From the NCBI GenBank assembly GCA_963721115.1, contig CAVRIA010000006.1, forward strand, positions 372,001 to 436,000: a stretch of 64,000 nucleotides of DNA, in the 5' to 3' direction. Under the pieces are notes generated by a model. That model saw nothing but the letters and a program-made list of their open reading frames with translations. It was not told where the DNA came from and did not search any database. Numbering within the stretch: the first letter of the stretch is position 1; each line of letters starts with the position of its first letter. Both the position numbers and the translations under genes were made by a program. The DNA is from CAVRIA01 sp963721115. Its GTDB lineage: Bacteria; Desulfobacterota; Binatia; HRBIN30; CADEER01. Shown in pieces: positions 1 through 9,999 of this stretch.

Positions 1-439
1 CGCAGCTACTAGCGACAGGCGAATACAACGCCTGCGCTCTCCTCCCCCAAGAGACGTCGGTGGCCGGCACGTCCGTGTTGGCCGCCGACGTCCATTCTCC
101 CCTCTTCGATTTTCCTACTCGGCTTTGACTGACAGTTCCTGCGGCGGGCCGAATTCATCACTCCGCGAAAACGGGAATCTCCCCGCCTGGATGCCGCTTT
201 CGCGGGCACGACGGTTGCCGCGTGCCGGTGGATCGAATTGTTGCGCCAAGCCCCCTACTCGATCCACGCGGACCCGCCGCTCGACGCACCATGTAGGCGT
301 CGTACGGCCCTTCCCCCGCCCTTCCCCCGCGTTGACACGGCGCGAGTGCGGCTGGTATCCGAGGCTAACGCCCGTTAGCCAGCCCCTCGCCGACCGGCCA
401 CCGGCGGCGGCGGGAGGCGCCGGGGTTACGAAGAGATCG
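1..439. other. intergenic leader, no supported gene
   Basis: I see no convincing gene here. Open frames run through on both strands, but they are arginine-rich and match no family. The only clear signal is the palindrome at 363-380 just ahead of the first ligase gene. A frame continuous with the ligase runs back to position 125, but its product looks like translated noncoding DNA. Confidence 0.5.
363..380. promoter_or_regulatory. candidate operator palindrome, copy 1
   Basis: Perfect inverted repeat GGCTAAC-GCCC-GTTAGCC, 60 bp upstream of the first gene of the acyl-CoA operon. The same 7+4+7 arrangement recurs at 11872-11889 before another catabolic operon. A dimeric TetR-type repressor site is the simplest reading (inference). 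Confidence 0.55.
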
Positions 440-2179
440 ATGGCCCCCCAGAGCTCCGAGGTAGAGATGACGGCGCCCCCGCAGACGATGGGTGAGGCGC
501 TGCGCGAGCGCGCGCGATCGAGCCCGGACCGCGTCTTCCTGCGCTTTGGGGAGACGCGCTGGACGTACGACGAGACGTACCGGGAGGCGTGTCGCTTCGC
601 CAATCTGTTCCTGCGCCTCAAGGTGGCCGGGGTTCCGTTTCACGTCGGTGTCCTCATGGACAACCTCCCGGCATTCGTCTTCGCCGAGCTGGGCTGCGGG
701 CTGGCCGGGGCGACCCTGGTCGGCCTCAATCCCACCCGGACCGGGCGCTTCCTCGCCGGGGACGTCGAGTACGCCGACTGCCAGATCGTCGTGGTCGAGA
801 GTCGGTACGCGCAGCAGCTGCGGCAGGCGCTCGAGGGCGATGCCCCCTCGTCTCTGCAGGTGCTGGTGTGCGACAGCGAGGAAGGCCTCCGCGCGCCGCC
901 ACCTCGCCCGTGGACCGACCTCTCCCAGCAGCTCGCCACCGTGCCGGCCACGGATCCTCGAATCCCGGTCGAGCCCGCGGATCTGTTGATGATCATCTTC
1001 ACCTCCGGAACCACGCGCGCCCCCAAGGGAGTGCTGAACAGCCACGGCCGGCTGATGCTGCTCGGCTGGGGCGCCTCCGCGCGCATGTGTCATTTCACGC
1101 CGGACGACACCGTGTACGCGGCGATGCCGCTGTTTCACGCCAACGCCCAGATCCTGGCTCTCGGCCCGGCCCTCATCGCCGGGGGGTGCATCGCCCTGGC
1201 GCGGCGATTCAGCAAGACGCACTTTCTCGCCGACGTCCGGCGCTACGGCGCCACTCTCTTCAACTACGTGGGAAATCCCCTCGCCTACATCATGGACACG
1301 CCGGCTCGACCCGACGACGCGGACAACCCGTTGCGCTTGGCATACGGAAACGAGGCGCCGCGCCAGTTCATCGATGCCTTCGCCGAGCGCTTTGGTTGCA
1401 AGGTGGTCGATGGGTACGGCGCCAGCGAGGTGGGCGTGGGCTTCACCCGCGAGCCCGGTGATCCCCAGCGCAGCCTCGGCCGCGCCGACGGCGTGAAGAT
1501 CATCGGCGAGGACGGCGCGGAGTGCCCGGCGGCCGAATTCGACGCCTCCGGTCGGTTGATCAACGCCGGCGAGGCGGTGGGAGAGATCGTCAACACCAGC
1601 GGCCAGTTCCTCTTCGAGGGGTACTACAAGGACGAGGAGGCGACCCGGGAGCGCACCCGCGACGGCTGGTTCCACACCGGCGATCTCGGGTATCGCGACG
1701 GCGCCGGCTACATCTACTTCGCCGGCCGCGACGCCGAGTGGCTGCGAGTGGGCGGAGAGAACTTCCTCGCCCGCCCGATCGAGGAGATCCTCTGCCGTCA
1801 TCCAAAGGTGATGCTGGCGAGTGTGTACGGCGTTCCCGACCCGGAGGCGGGCGATCAGGTAATGGCGGCGATCAAGCTGCAGGAGGGATCGGAGTTCGAT
1901 CCCGGCGGTTTCGCGGCGTTTCTCGATCACGAGCCCGACCTGCCACCGCGCTGGCGGCCGATGTTCGTGCGCGTGGCCGGCGAGCTCGCCGTCACCCCCA
2001 CCAACAAAGTGCTGAAACGCACTCTGCGCCGGGAGAAGTTTCTCATCGACAAGATCGCCGATCCGGTGTACTGGCGCCCGCGCGGCGCCGATGGGTTCCG
2101 GCGCTTCAGCGGCGAGGATCTCTCGACTCTGCGCGAGCGCTTCACCCGGGCCGGCTACCTGGATCGCCTGGAAGAATAG
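440..2179 (+). CDS. AMP-dependent acyl-CoA synthetase
   Basis: This ANL-superfamily ligase of 579 residues activates a carboxylic acid to its acyl-AMP and then to the CoA thioester. The ATP-binding motif IFTSGTTRAPKG is at residues 186-197. GYGASEVG, the HTGD motif of the hinge region and the C-terminal lysine region NKVLKRTL are all present. The start is placed at ATG 440 (GAAGAG upstream); ATG 467, preceded by GAGG, is an equally good alternative. The frame stays open back to 125, but that extension has no ligase similarity. It heads an operon with an SRPBCC protein, a second ligase, a CoA-transferase and an enoyl-CoA hydratase. The substrate cannot be read from sequence; fatty, steroid side-chain or aromatic acids are all possible. 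Confidence 0.85.
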   Translation: MAPQSSEVEMTAPPQTMGEALRERARSSPDRVFLRFGETRWTYDETYREACRFANLFLRLKVAGVPFHVGVLMDNLPAFVFAELGCGLAGATLVGLNPTRTGRFLAGDVEYADCQIVVVESRYAQQLRQALEGDAPSSLQVLVCDSEEGLRAPPPRPWTDLSQQLATVPATDPRIPVEPADLLMIIFTSGTTRAPKGVLNSHGRLMLLGWGASARMCHFTPDDTVYAAMPLFHANAQILALGPALIAGGCIALARRFSKTHFLADVRRYGATLFNYVGNPLAYIMDTPARPDDADNPLRLAYGNEAPRQFIDAFAERFGCKVVDGYGASEVGVGFTREPGDPQRSLGRADGVKIIGEDGAECPAAEFDASGRLINAGEAVGEIVNTSGQFLFEGYYKDEEATRERTRDGWFHTGDLGYRDGAGYIYFAGRDAEWLRVGGENFLARPIEEILCRHPKVMLASVYGVPDPEAGDQVMAAIKLQEGSEFDPGGFAAFLDHEPDLPPRWRPMFVRVAGELAVTPTNKVLKRTLRREKFLIDKIADPVYWRPRGADGFRRFSGEDLSTLRERFTRAGYLDRLEE

Positions 2180-2236
2180 ACGTGCGATGTCTTTCAAGCA
2201 CCTTTCCGGAGGCGGCCCTCCGCAGGTAGGGGGAGC

Positions 2237-2707
2237 ATGCGGCACCACGAGTACGAGATCGAGCTCCCCTTCGCGGCGCCGCGCCTGTGGGCGCTCTTTC
2301 AGAGATACGATCTGTGGAAGGAGTATGCGCCCGCCGTGCTCGACGTCGAGATCGTCTATCCGGGCGACGCCGACGGCAACGGTCTGGTGCGCAAGGTCGT
2401 CTACCCGCTTCCGCTCGGCCGGCGCGGCGAGTCCTTCGAGCTGGTCAAGAACGTCCGCCCGAACCGGGGCTACGACTACGTGATGCTGCGTGGCGGCCTC
2501 ACCGGCTCCGTCTCGCTCGAGCCCATCGCGCCCAATCGCACACGGCTGCGCTTCCGCGAGTCCTTCCATCTCGAGACGCCGATTCTGCGCTGGTTCGAAG
2601 GTCGGATCTACCGGTTCATCAACGTGAAGAACGAAGAGTCGATGCGCGGGGCGGCGCAATGGCTGGCCGGGCATCCGGAGTTCCGCCCGGATCTGAACGA
2701 CACGTGA
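2237..2707 (+). CDS. SRPBCC (START-like) family protein
   Basis: The 156-residue product has the polyketide cyclase/START-like pattern. It starts with a beta strand and EIELPFAAPRLWALF, followed by WKEYAPAV, and ends in a long helix containing FINVKNEESMRGAAQWL. Such helix-grip folds bind hydrophobic ligands in the cytoplasm, and some have cyclase or hydrolase activity. The gene sits between two acyl-CoA ligases and overlaps the second by four bases, so a role in handling the same hydrophobic substrate is likely. No catalytic residue assignment is possible. Confidence 0.75.
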   Translation: MRHHEYEIELPFAAPRLWALFQRYDLWKEYAPAVLDVEIVYPGDADGNGLVRKVVYPLPLGRRGESFELVKNVRPNRGYDYVMLRGGLTGSVSLEPIAPNRTRLRFRESFHLETPILRWFEGRIYRFINVKNEESMRGAAQWLAGHPEFRPDLNDT

Positions 2708-4236
2708 ACTCCCTCCTGCTCCCGTCCACGCCCGACTTCCTCCGACTGCAGGCACAGCGCCGGGGAGAGGCGGGCGGCCTCGGCTTTCGCGGCCGGCGTC
2801 TTCCCTACGGGCTGGTGTCGGAAGCGGTCGATCGGCTGGCGGACTGGCTGGCGCGGCGCGGCATCGGTGCCGGACAGCGCGTCGGCATCATGGCTGCCAA
2901 CGAGCCGGCCATGGTGGCGATGACGTTCGCGCTCTGGGGGCTGGGGGCGGCGACCGTGCCCATCGCGGTCCGCTCCACAGGCGAGGAGGCGGCGCTCCTG
3001 CTGGAGCACGCGCGCGCGGTCGCGCTTCTCTGCGACACGGCGCGCTCGGACGTGGCGCGATCCGCGTCCGCGTCCGTCTCGATCCCGGCCTTCGCCTGCG
3101 AGGCCGACCTGCCGTTGCGCCCGCGCGTGCTGCGCCGCGGCCGGGGAGCGGTCGCCTCTCCCCGGCCGCCTCTCCCCGGCCGCCTGGCGGTGATCGCCTA
3201 CACCTCCGGAACGACGGGCTCGCCGAAAGGGGTGATGCTGAGCCACGCCAATCTTCTCTGGGCGTCGCTCGCCTGTGCGACGGCGCGGGGGGACCGCGCC
3301 GAAGGGGTCGGGGCGAGCATCAGCCCGCTGACCCATACGCCGGTGTTCGTGTCGCACCTCCTGTGCCGCGTCCTGCTCGGCGCCACCGCCGTTCTCCTGG
3401 AGAAGTTCGATCTGTCCGCCCTGCTCGAAGCGGTGGAGCGCTTCGGGGTCACCGATCTGCCCCTGATCGGCGGCATGGTGTTCGACGTCGTCTCGGCCGG
3501 AGGTGTGTCGGCGCGCGTGCGCCGCTCGGTCGAGAAGGTCTCGGTCGGCGGGGCGCCGACGCCGATGGAGGCGAAGCGCGCGCTCGCCGGCATCTTCGAC
3601 GGTGCCGAGATCATCGAGGCATACGGGCAGACCGAGTCGACCGACGGGGTTGCGATGGCGCGTGGAGGCAGCGTGTTCGACCGCCCCGGAACGATCGGCC
3701 GAGCCAATCCGTACGTCGTCGTCGCCGTACGATGCGCCGACGGAACCCTCGCCGAAGTGGACAGGGAAGGGGAGATCGTCGTCCGCGGCCCGACCCTGAT
3801 GCAGGGCTACTACAGGAACCGCGCGGCGACGGCCGAGGCGCTGCGCGACGGGTGGCTGCACACGGGAGACCGCGGGCGGCGGGACGGCGCCGGCTACTTC
3901 TACATCACCGGCCGGGTGAAGGAGCTGATCATCACCGGCGGCGAGAACGTGTCTCCGGTCGAGGTCGAGGAGGTGATCCGCGCTCACCCCGCCGTGGCGG
4001 ATGTCGCGGTGATCGGAACGCCGCACCCGAAATGGGGCGAGCAGGTCACCGCGGTGGTCGTGCGCCGGCCGGGGGCGGCCCTCGACGCCGAGGCGCTGGC
4101 GTCGTATGCGGGAAGGCGCCTGGCCGGGTTCAAGAAGCCGCGGCGCGTCGAGTTCGTCGCCGTGTTGCCGCGCAATGCGGCGAACAAGGTTCAGACCAAT
4201 CTTCTCAAACAGCAGTTCGGCGGAAGGGGCTCGTGA
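2704..4236 (+). CDS. class I acyl-CoA ligase (AMP-forming)
   Basis: A 510-residue ANL ligase. The GTG start overlaps the preceding stop (GTGA), which implies translational coupling. Diagnostic motifs are AYTSGTTGSPKGVMLSH (ATP and adenylate binding), EAYGQTEST, the LHTGDRG hinge motif, KELIITGGENVSPVEVE and the lysine-containing C-terminal tail ending NKVQTNLLKQQ. The closest style is short/medium-chain fatty-acid or aromatic acid ligases. It differs from the 440 ligase in length and motif variants, so the operon probably handles two different acids or two stages of one pathway. Confidence 0.88.
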   Translation: MNSLLLPSTPDFLRLQAQRRGEAGGLGFRGRRLPYGLVSEAVDRLADWLARRGIGAGQRVGIMAANEPAMVAMTFALWGLGAATVPIAVRSTGEEAALLLEHARAVALLCDTARSDVARSASASVSIPAFACEADLPLRPRVLRRGRGAVASPRPPLPGRLAVIAYTSGTTGSPKGVMLSHANLLWASLACATARGDRAEGVGASISPLTHTPVFVSHLLCRVLLGATAVLLEKFDLSALLEAVERFGVTDLPLIGGMVFDVVSAGGVSARVRRSVEKVSVGGAPTPMEAKRALAGIFDGAEIIEAYGQTESTDGVAMARGGSVFDRPGTIGRANPYVVVAVRCADGTLAEVDREGEIVVRGPTLMQGYYRNRAATAEALRDGWLHTGDRGRRDGAGYFYITGRVKELIITGGENVSPVEVEEVIRAHPAVADVAVIGTPHPKWGEQVTAVVVRRPGAALDAEALASYAGRRLAGFKKPRRVEFVAVLPRNAANKVQTNLLKQQFGGRGS

Positions 4237-5432
4237 TGGAGAACAACGGACCGTTGAAGGGGATTCGCGTCATCGACCTCAGCCATCAGGCGGCGGGTCC
4301 GTGGTGCACGACGCTGCTCGGTGACATGGGCGCCGAGGTATGGAAGATCGAGAAGCCGGATCGCGGCGACAGCATCCGCTACGCGCGCGGCACCGATCCG
4401 AAGATCGGCAGCTTCAACTTCTGGGGGCTCAACCGCAACAAGAGGTCGGTCGGGGTCGACGTCAAGAACCCCGGCGGTCTGGCTCTCGTCAAGGAGATGG
4501 CGGCGAAAGCCGACGTCGTCGTCGAAAACTTCCGCCCCGGGGTGATGGACCGCCTCGGCATTGGTTACGACGCCCTCAAGGCTCTCAATCCTCGCATCAT
4601 CTATGCCTCGATCACCGCCTTCGGAGCGCAGGGGCCGATGGCGCAGAACCCGGGCATGGACCTCATCCTGCAAGCGACCGGCGGCATGATGGGCCTCTCC
4701 GGCTTTCCCGGCGGGCCGCCGGTGAAGGCGGCGGGACCGGTGGCCGACATCTCGTCCGGGATCTACGCCGCGTATGCCATCGCGCTGGCGCTCTACCACC
4801 GCCAACAGACCGGAATCGGACAGCGCATCGACCTGACGATGCTCGACGCGGTCATCTCCCTGCTCGCCGACATCTCGACCGCCTACCTGAACACCGGACA
4901 CGAGTACGAGAAGTTCGGCAACGGCCATCCCGATCTGGTGCCCTACCAGGCGTTCGAGGCCAACGACGGCTACTTCATCGTCGCCTGCCTGACCAACGCG
5001 TTCTTCAAACGTCTGTGCAAGGGGCTCGGGCGGGAGGATCTGCTGGAGGACGCGCGCTTCGCCAACAACCACGCGCGCTGCCAGCACCGCGCCGAGATCG
5101 TCGGCCTCCTGCAGGAGATTTTCCGCAGCAACGGGCGCGACCACTGGATCGAGCTCTGCCACGACTTCGACGTCCCCTCCTGCCGGGTGAACAGCCTGAA
5201 GGAGATGTTCGAGATGGAGCAGCTGCGGGCGATCGGCTCGGTGGCGAGCTGGGCACATCCGAAGCACGGCCCTTTCCGCACCATGAACGTCATCTTCCAC
5301 ATGAGCGAGACGCCCGGCTCGCTGCGTATCGCGCCGCCCGGCCTGGCCGAGCACACCGACGAGGTCCTGGCGGAGCTCGGCAAGTCGAAGGAGGAGATCG
5401 CCAGGTTGCGCGAGTCCGGCGCCTGCGGGTGA
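4236..5432 (+). CDS. CaiB/BaiF type III CoA-transferase
   Basis: The 398-residue protein moves CoA between carboxylic acids or acts as a racemase-type enzyme. The family N-terminus GIRVIDLSHQAAGPW is followed by ADVVVENFRPGVMDRLG. The catalytic aspartate is recognisable as D142 in NPGMDLILQATGG. The start codon shares one base with the preceding stop (TGATG). Its position after two ligases suggests it salvages CoA from a product acid onto a substrate acid. Confidence 0.9.
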   Translation: MENNGPLKGIRVIDLSHQAAGPWCTTLLGDMGAEVWKIEKPDRGDSIRYARGTDPKIGSFNFWGLNRNKRSVGVDVKNPGGLALVKEMAAKADVVVENFRPGVMDRLGIGYDALKALNPRIIYASITAFGAQGPMAQNPGMDLILQATGGMMGLSGFPGGPPVKAAGPVADISSGIYAAYAIALALYHRQQTGIGQRIDLTMLDAVISLLADISTAYLNTGHEYEKFGNGHPDLVPYQAFEANDGYFIVACLTNAFFKRLCKGLGREDLLEDARFANNHARCQHRAEIVGLLQEIFRSNGRDHWIELCHDFDVPSCRVNSLKEMFEMEQLRAIGSVASWAHPKHGPFRTMNVIFHMSETPGSLRIAPPGLAEHTDEVLAELGKSKEEIARLRESGACG

Positions 5433-5460
5433 GAACGCTAGACCGGGGTCGGGGGATGTC

Positions 5461-6257
5461 ATGAGCGAGGAACACGTTCTGTACGAGGTCGGTGACGGTA
5501 TCGCCACCATCACTCTGAACCGCCCCGAGGCATTGAACGCCCTGCTGCCGGAGATGAACGACCGCCTGCCGGAGCTGGTGGACCGCGCGGAGGCGGACGA
5601 TGCCGTGCGCGTCATCGTGCTCACCGGCGCGGGGAAGGCCTTCTCGGCCGGCGCCGACCTGAAGCTGATGGGGCGCCCGGAGCGCCTGGGTCGCAGCGCC
5701 CTGGTCGGGCGGGCGCGCACCCTGCACGGGGCTCGTGTGGTCGAGCGCCTCCTGCGGCGCGAGAAGCCGATGATCGCCGCGGTCAACGGCGTCGCCGCCG
5801 GGATGGCCTGCTCGTTCGTCCTCGCCTGCGACTTCGCGATCGCCGCCGACCGACGCCCGTTTCGTCTTCAGCTTCGTCAGGGTCGGATTCATTCCCGACT
5901 GCGGCGGCACGTTCCTGCTGCCGCTGCGCGTCGGCCTTGCCAATGCGCAACGCATCTGCCTGACCGCGGAGCCGGTCGCGGCGGCCGAGGCGCTGCGCCT
6001 CGGGCTGGTGAGCGAGGTCTCGCCGGCCGGGCGAGTTTCGCGCTCGCGTCGGCGCCGTGGCGGCGTCCGTCGCCGGACACGCGCCGCAAGCGGTTCGCCT
6101 GACGCGCGGGCTCCTCGACCGCGGTGCGCGGGCCGACCTCCGCCAGGCGGTCGAGGCCGAGGCGCTGGCGCAGGGCATTCTCGGCGAGACGGCCGATCAC
6201 CAGGAAGCGGTGCGCGCGTTCGTCGAGAAGCGCGCTCCGGTGTTCACGGGCCGCTGA
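5461..6257 (+). CDS. enoyl-CoA hydratase/isomerase, two frameshifts
   Basis: A crotonase-fold enzyme for hydration or isomerisation of enoyl-CoA esters. The N-terminal part has GDGIATITLNRPEALNAL, FSAGADLKLMG and the oxyanion-hole region NGVAAGMACSFVLACD. The reading frame then moves by +1 near 5851, where FVFSFVRVGFIPDCGGTF continues in the next frame. It moves by +1 again near 6030; the C-terminus from 6057 to the TGA at 6255 contains RAFVEKRAPVF. The Asp of IPDCGG resembles PaaG-type isomerases. A GGGGGA ribosome binding site precedes ATG 5461. The two shifts mean either a pseudogene or sequence errors; the otherwise well preserved protein favours errors. Confidence 0.8.
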
Positions 6258-7971
6258 TGGAGACGCTTGGCGCCTTCCTCGACGAAGCTGCGGCGCGCCG
6301 CCCGGAGCGCGAGGCCGTCGCCTACGCACCGCGCGCCGAGGTGAACGGGCGACTCACCTGGGCCGAGCTGCGCGAGGCCAGTCGCACCGCCGCGAAGAAG
6401 CTCCTCGGCGCCGGCGTGACCAAGGGGTCGCGCGTCGGTCTGCTCTGCCCCAATCGCCTCGAGTGGCTGCCGATCGCCTTCGGCGCGCTTCGCCTGGGGG
6501 CGATCCTGGTCCCCTTCTCGACGCTGTGGAAGCGCGACGAGATCGCCTACGGCCTGACGCACGGCGACGTCGAGGTACTGGTCGCGCTGCCTCGATTTCT
6601 CAAGCACGACTACCTCGAGAGGCTGAACGAGATCGTCCCGGAGCTGCGCGACACGGCGCCCGGTCGCCTGCGTTCCGAGGGTGCGCCGGCGCTGCGCCGA
6701 GTCCTGCTGCTCGAGGGCGAGGCGCCGGGCTGTCGGGCGTGGAACGATCTGGAGGCGGACGCCGAGGACGCGTTCCTCGACGCGCTCGAAGCGGACCGTG
6801 TCGCCGGCCGACTGGGCGACGATCTTCTTCACCTCGGGGACCACCGCGAAGGCGAAGGCGGTCCTGCATTGCCACGCCGCGCTGGTCACCTCGGGGCGGC
6901 GCGTCGCCGACTGCCTGGGGATCACTCCCGACGACGCCTGGTGGGGGCACATGCCGCTCTTCTGGAGCGGCGGCTTCATCCTCGGCGCCCTGGCCACCAT
7001 CGCCGGCGGCGGGCGCATCGTCCTGCAGGAGGCGGTCGACCCGGGCAGCGCGCTGCAGCTTCTCGAGAGCGAGCGCTGTACGATCATGGCCGGTTGGCAT
7101 CAGGCGGGACCGATGCTCGACCACCCCGACTTCGGCCGCCGCAAGCTCCATCTGAAGAAGGGCACCTATCACGAGCTGGCGCCGAAGCTCCTCGGCGCCG
7201 ACCACCGAGCCATCGGCGTCTACGGCATGTCGGAGACCGCCACTTTCGTCAGCGCCGCGCGCTCCACCGACCCCGAGAGCGTTCGGATCGGTACCTTCGG
7301 CCGGCCGCTGGAGGGGACGCAGATCGAGATCGCCGATCCCGAAACGCGGCGGCCCGTGGCCGCGCGGCGAGGTCGGCGAGATCTTCGTCAAAGGGCCGAC
7401 CCTGATGGAGGGGTATTACAAGGTCCCGCGCGCCGGCACCTTCGACGAGAGGGGCTTCTTTCGTACCGGCGACCGCGGCTACTTCGACGAGGACGGCTAC
7501 CTGCACTTCGGCGGCCGACTCAAGGACGTCATCAAGACCGCCGGCGTCAACGTCGCCGCCGCCGAGGTCGAGGAGGCCCTCGCCCGCCACCCGGCCGTCA
7601 AGGCCGCCCATGTGGTCGGCGTCGCCGATCCGGTGCGGGGCGAGAACATCGCCGCCTTCGTCGTGCTGCGCGCCGGCCAGCGTGTCGATCCGCGCGATCT
7701 GACGGCGTTCTGCAAGGAGACCCTGGCCAGCTACAAGGTGCCGCGCCACGTGTTCGCGATCGACGAGGCCGACGTTCCGCGCACGGGCACCGGCAAGGTC
7801 GAGAAGACGGCTCTGCGCCGGGACGCCGAAAGTCGCTTGGCGGCGGCCGGCGGTAGCGTCAAACCCGCGACCGAAGGTCGCGCGGCCGCGGCGCGCGCAG
7901 CGTCAGGAGCGCGATCTCCGGCGGGATGCCAATGCGCATGGGGTAGCCGTAGAAGCCGACGCAGCGGGTGA
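6257..7971 (+). CDS. AMP-dependent acyl-CoA ligase, frameshifted
   Basis: The start ATG overlaps the stop of the hydratase (TGATG). The N-terminal domain METLGAFLDEAAARRPE runs in one frame to about 6810. The ATP-binding motif FFTSGTTAKAKAV and GVYGMSETATF follow in the next frame to about 7365. The C-terminal domain, with GEIFVKGPTLMEGYY, FRTGDRGY and the TGTGKVEK lysine, occupies the third. Both shifts are +1. The last frame reads past 7856, where another frame has a TAG, and overlaps the tail of the opposing metallophosphoesterase gene; the natural end may be near 7856. The intact ligase would be about 530 residues. Confidence 0.78.
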
Positions 7972-9205
7972 CGAAGAGCCGCATGTCGCCGCGCCGGAAG
8001 ATGCCCTGGTCGGGAATGCCCGCCAGGCCCACCACGGTCAGGGCGTGGGAGGGACCGAGCTGAATGCCGATGTGCCCGCCGTGCGTGTGGCCGGAGAGCA
8101 CGAGATCCGCGCAGCCCTCCGGCAGGTCCGCGAACCCTCTCGGGTCGTGGTTGAGCAGCAGGCGCGGAGCGCCGTCGCGCCGGCCCCAGGCGCCGACGAT
8201 GCGAGTGTAGAGAGCGGCCGGATTCGAGCGCCGGAAGAGGAAGTCGATCCCCGCGATCTCCAGCGCACGGCCGCGCACCGAGACGGTTCGGAGCGCATTT
8301 CGCAGGACGACCACGCCGGCCTCCGACAGCCGCCGCTCGAGCCGCCGCGGGTCGTCGAAGTCGTGGTTGCCGAAGCAGGCCCACTGGCCGAACGGCGCAC
8401 GAATGGTCGCCAGCGCCTCGTACAGCGGGGCGTCGAAATCACCCCGCCGGTGCGTGAGGAAGTCGCCGGTGTGGAGCACGATGTCGGGGCGGTGCGCCAT
8501 GGTGAGCGCCGCCACGCGCCGCAGGCGCTCGCGGTTCATGTCGCCGCCGACGTGAATGTCCGACAGATGCGCGACACGCAGGCCGTCGAGCGCCATCGGC
8601 CAGTGCGGCAGCTCGATCTCCTTCTCCTCGACGCGGAAGTCGTAGGAGAGCCCGACTCCCGAGAGGGAGACGGCGAAGGGAAGGGCGGCCCCGGCGACGC
8701 CGAACTGCTGCAGAAACTGGCGGCGCTCCAGAGACACCTGCGCTGCGAGCGCGCCGGGCAGCAGGTGCCTTACCCGGCGCAGAAGTCGGCCGCACGCGCG
8801 GGAGAGGCTTACGCCGCCGTAGCCGACACACAGCAACGCGTGCGCGCTGAACCAGACCGCTCCGGCCCACGAGATGCCGGATGCCCGCAGGACGGGCATC
8901 GCCGCGGGCGAACGCGCCGTGAGAAGCTGCGCGATCATCACGGCGTCGAGTGCGATGCCGGCGGCGAAGACGGCGAGCGCCACGGCGCCGCCGAGTTGCT
9001 CGAGCACCGGTTCGATCGAGCGCTGCAGGCGCAGGCGCGCATAGGAAAAGGGGACGAAGGCCACCGGCACGAGAGCGGCGAGGAAGAGGGCATGGGGGCC
9101 GATGCGGCGAGCCAGGACGACCGCGACCAGAAGCAGCCCGGCGTTGAGACAGACGAGCCAGCGGCGCAGCCAGCTCGAGGTGCGGGATGGCTCCATCCCC
9201 TGCAA
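7859..9205 (-). CDS. membrane-anchored metallophosphoesterase
   Basis: A 448-residue protein with an N-terminal half of four or five hydrophobic segments (about residues 15-140) and then a calcineurin-like phosphoesterase domain. All metal-binding signatures are visible: SDIHVGG, HTGDFLTH, GNHDFDD and SGHTHGGHIG. Between them lies ERRQFLQQFG followed by a hydrophobic stretch, a twin-arginine-like segment that may be a topogenic signal. The architecture resembles YkuE-type phosphodiesterases acting outside the membrane. A second ATG at 9196 is possible. It converges with the upstream ligase. Confidence 0.87.
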   Translation of the reverse strand: MQGMEPSRTSSWLRRWLVCLNAGLLLVAVVLARRIGPHALFLAALVPVAFVPFSYARLRLQRSIEPVLEQLGGAVALAVFAAGIALDAVMIAQLLTARSPAAMPVLRASGISWAGAVWFSAHALLCVGYGGVSLSRACGRLLRRVRHLLPGALAAQVSLERRQFLQQFGVAGAALPFAVSLSGVGLSYDFRVEEKEIELPHWPMALDGLRVAHLSDIHVGGDMNRERLRRVAALTMAHRPDIVLHTGDFLTHRRGDFDAPLYEALATIRAPFGQWACFGNHDFDDPRRLERRLSEAGVVVLRNALRTVSVRGRALEIAGIDFLFRRSNPAALYTRIVGAWGRRDGAPRLLLNHDPRGFADLPEGCADLVLSGHTHGGHIGIQLGPSHALTVVGLAGIPDQGIFRRGDMRLFVTRCVGFYGYPMRIGIPPEIALLTLRAPRPRDLRSRV

Positions 9206-9261
9206 GCTAGCAGTCGCTCGGCCGGTGGAGAATCCCGCCTTTGGTCCGGCGGCCGGGGGTT

Positions 9262-9999
9262 TCAGATGGCGGGAAACAGGAGCAGGGTTCCCGTCGCCAG
9301 GACGACGGCCGCGAAGGTGAGGATGACCGCGTAGCGCACGCGCGCGAGCGCGCCCAGGCTTCCGAACAGGAGAATCGCCGCCATGAGCCCGCAGGCGACC
9401 GCTACGCCGTCACTGGCGATCAGCGCCGTCCCTCCGAAAGCGATTGCGTACGGAGCCGCGACGCCAGCCAGCAATCCCGCTGCCCAGGCACGGCGCCCTC
9501 CGTTCACGAAGCCGATCATCGGGAGCAGGAAATAGGACATGTCGACCAGCGCCGTGCGCCACGGCTCGGGGACGAACGGTGAGGTCCCCGGGGACTCGAG
9601 GACGCCGAACCTCGCACTGATGTCGGCTGCCGCACCGCTGCCTCCCGCGCGCCCGTCCGCGCCATAGCTGACGACATCGGGGGGAACGCCCCCGAATCCC
9701 GACTGGTAGAGGTAGAGGTGACCCCAGGAGTCCCTCGGAAGGCGGGGAAGGTAAGCTGGCACGAGTATGGCGAGCCCCTCCTCGGCGTTGGGGAAATGGC
9801 CGCGCTCTGCATCGTACTTGTGGAGAGCCTCGTAGATGGTGCGGAGGTCGCTGCTCGTCTTGCTGACTTGTTCGACCGAATCCGGCGGCAGACCGTACGA
9901 CCACGCCGTGAAAAGAAGCACCGCCGTGCCGGCAAAGCCGAGGACGAACCCGAGCCACCTCTGCCGCGACCGCGCCCAACCCTTTTCCGCTCCGAACAT
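9262..9999 (-). CDS. GspG-core domain fused to membrane segments
   Basis: The 245-residue protein starts with a hydrophobic segment (about residues 15-35). It continues with a type II secretion pseudopilin GspG core: DLRTIYEALHKYDAERGHFP, EEGLAILVPAYLPRLP, DSWGHLYLY and VSYGADGRAGGSGAAADIS. After about residue 145 come four further hydrophobic stretches. The N-terminus lacks the prepilin peptidase site and the GFTLIE helix of true pseudopilins, and no other secretion genes are nearby. It is therefore unlikely to be a working major pseudopilin; the role is unknown. Confidence 0.7.
   Translation of the reverse strand: MFGAEKGWARSRQRWLGFVLGFAGTAVLLFTAWSYGLPPDSVEQVSKTSSDLRTIYEALHKYDAERGHFPNAEEGLAILVPAYLPRLPRDSWGHLYLYQSGFGGVPPDVVSYGADGRAGGSGAAADISARFGVLESPGTSPFVPEPWRTALVDMSYFLLPMIGFVNGGRRAWAAGLLAGVAAPYAIAFGGTALIASDGVAVACGLMAAILLFGSLGALARVRYAVILTFAAVVLATGTLLLFPAI

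Noticed and set aside
1..124. Short minus-strand frame with AGAGGGGAGA before ATG near 93
   Set aside because: It would encode only 28 residues with no recognisable feature.
125..439. N-terminal extension of the first ligase
   Set aside because: It has no similarity to ligases and crosses the operator palindrome; better starts exist at 440 and 467.
365..2755. Long open frame on the minus strand opposite the first ligase
   Set aside because: Composition is dominated by Ala/Gly/Arg from GC-rich antisense codons, there is no family motif, and the plus-strand ligase is unmistakable.
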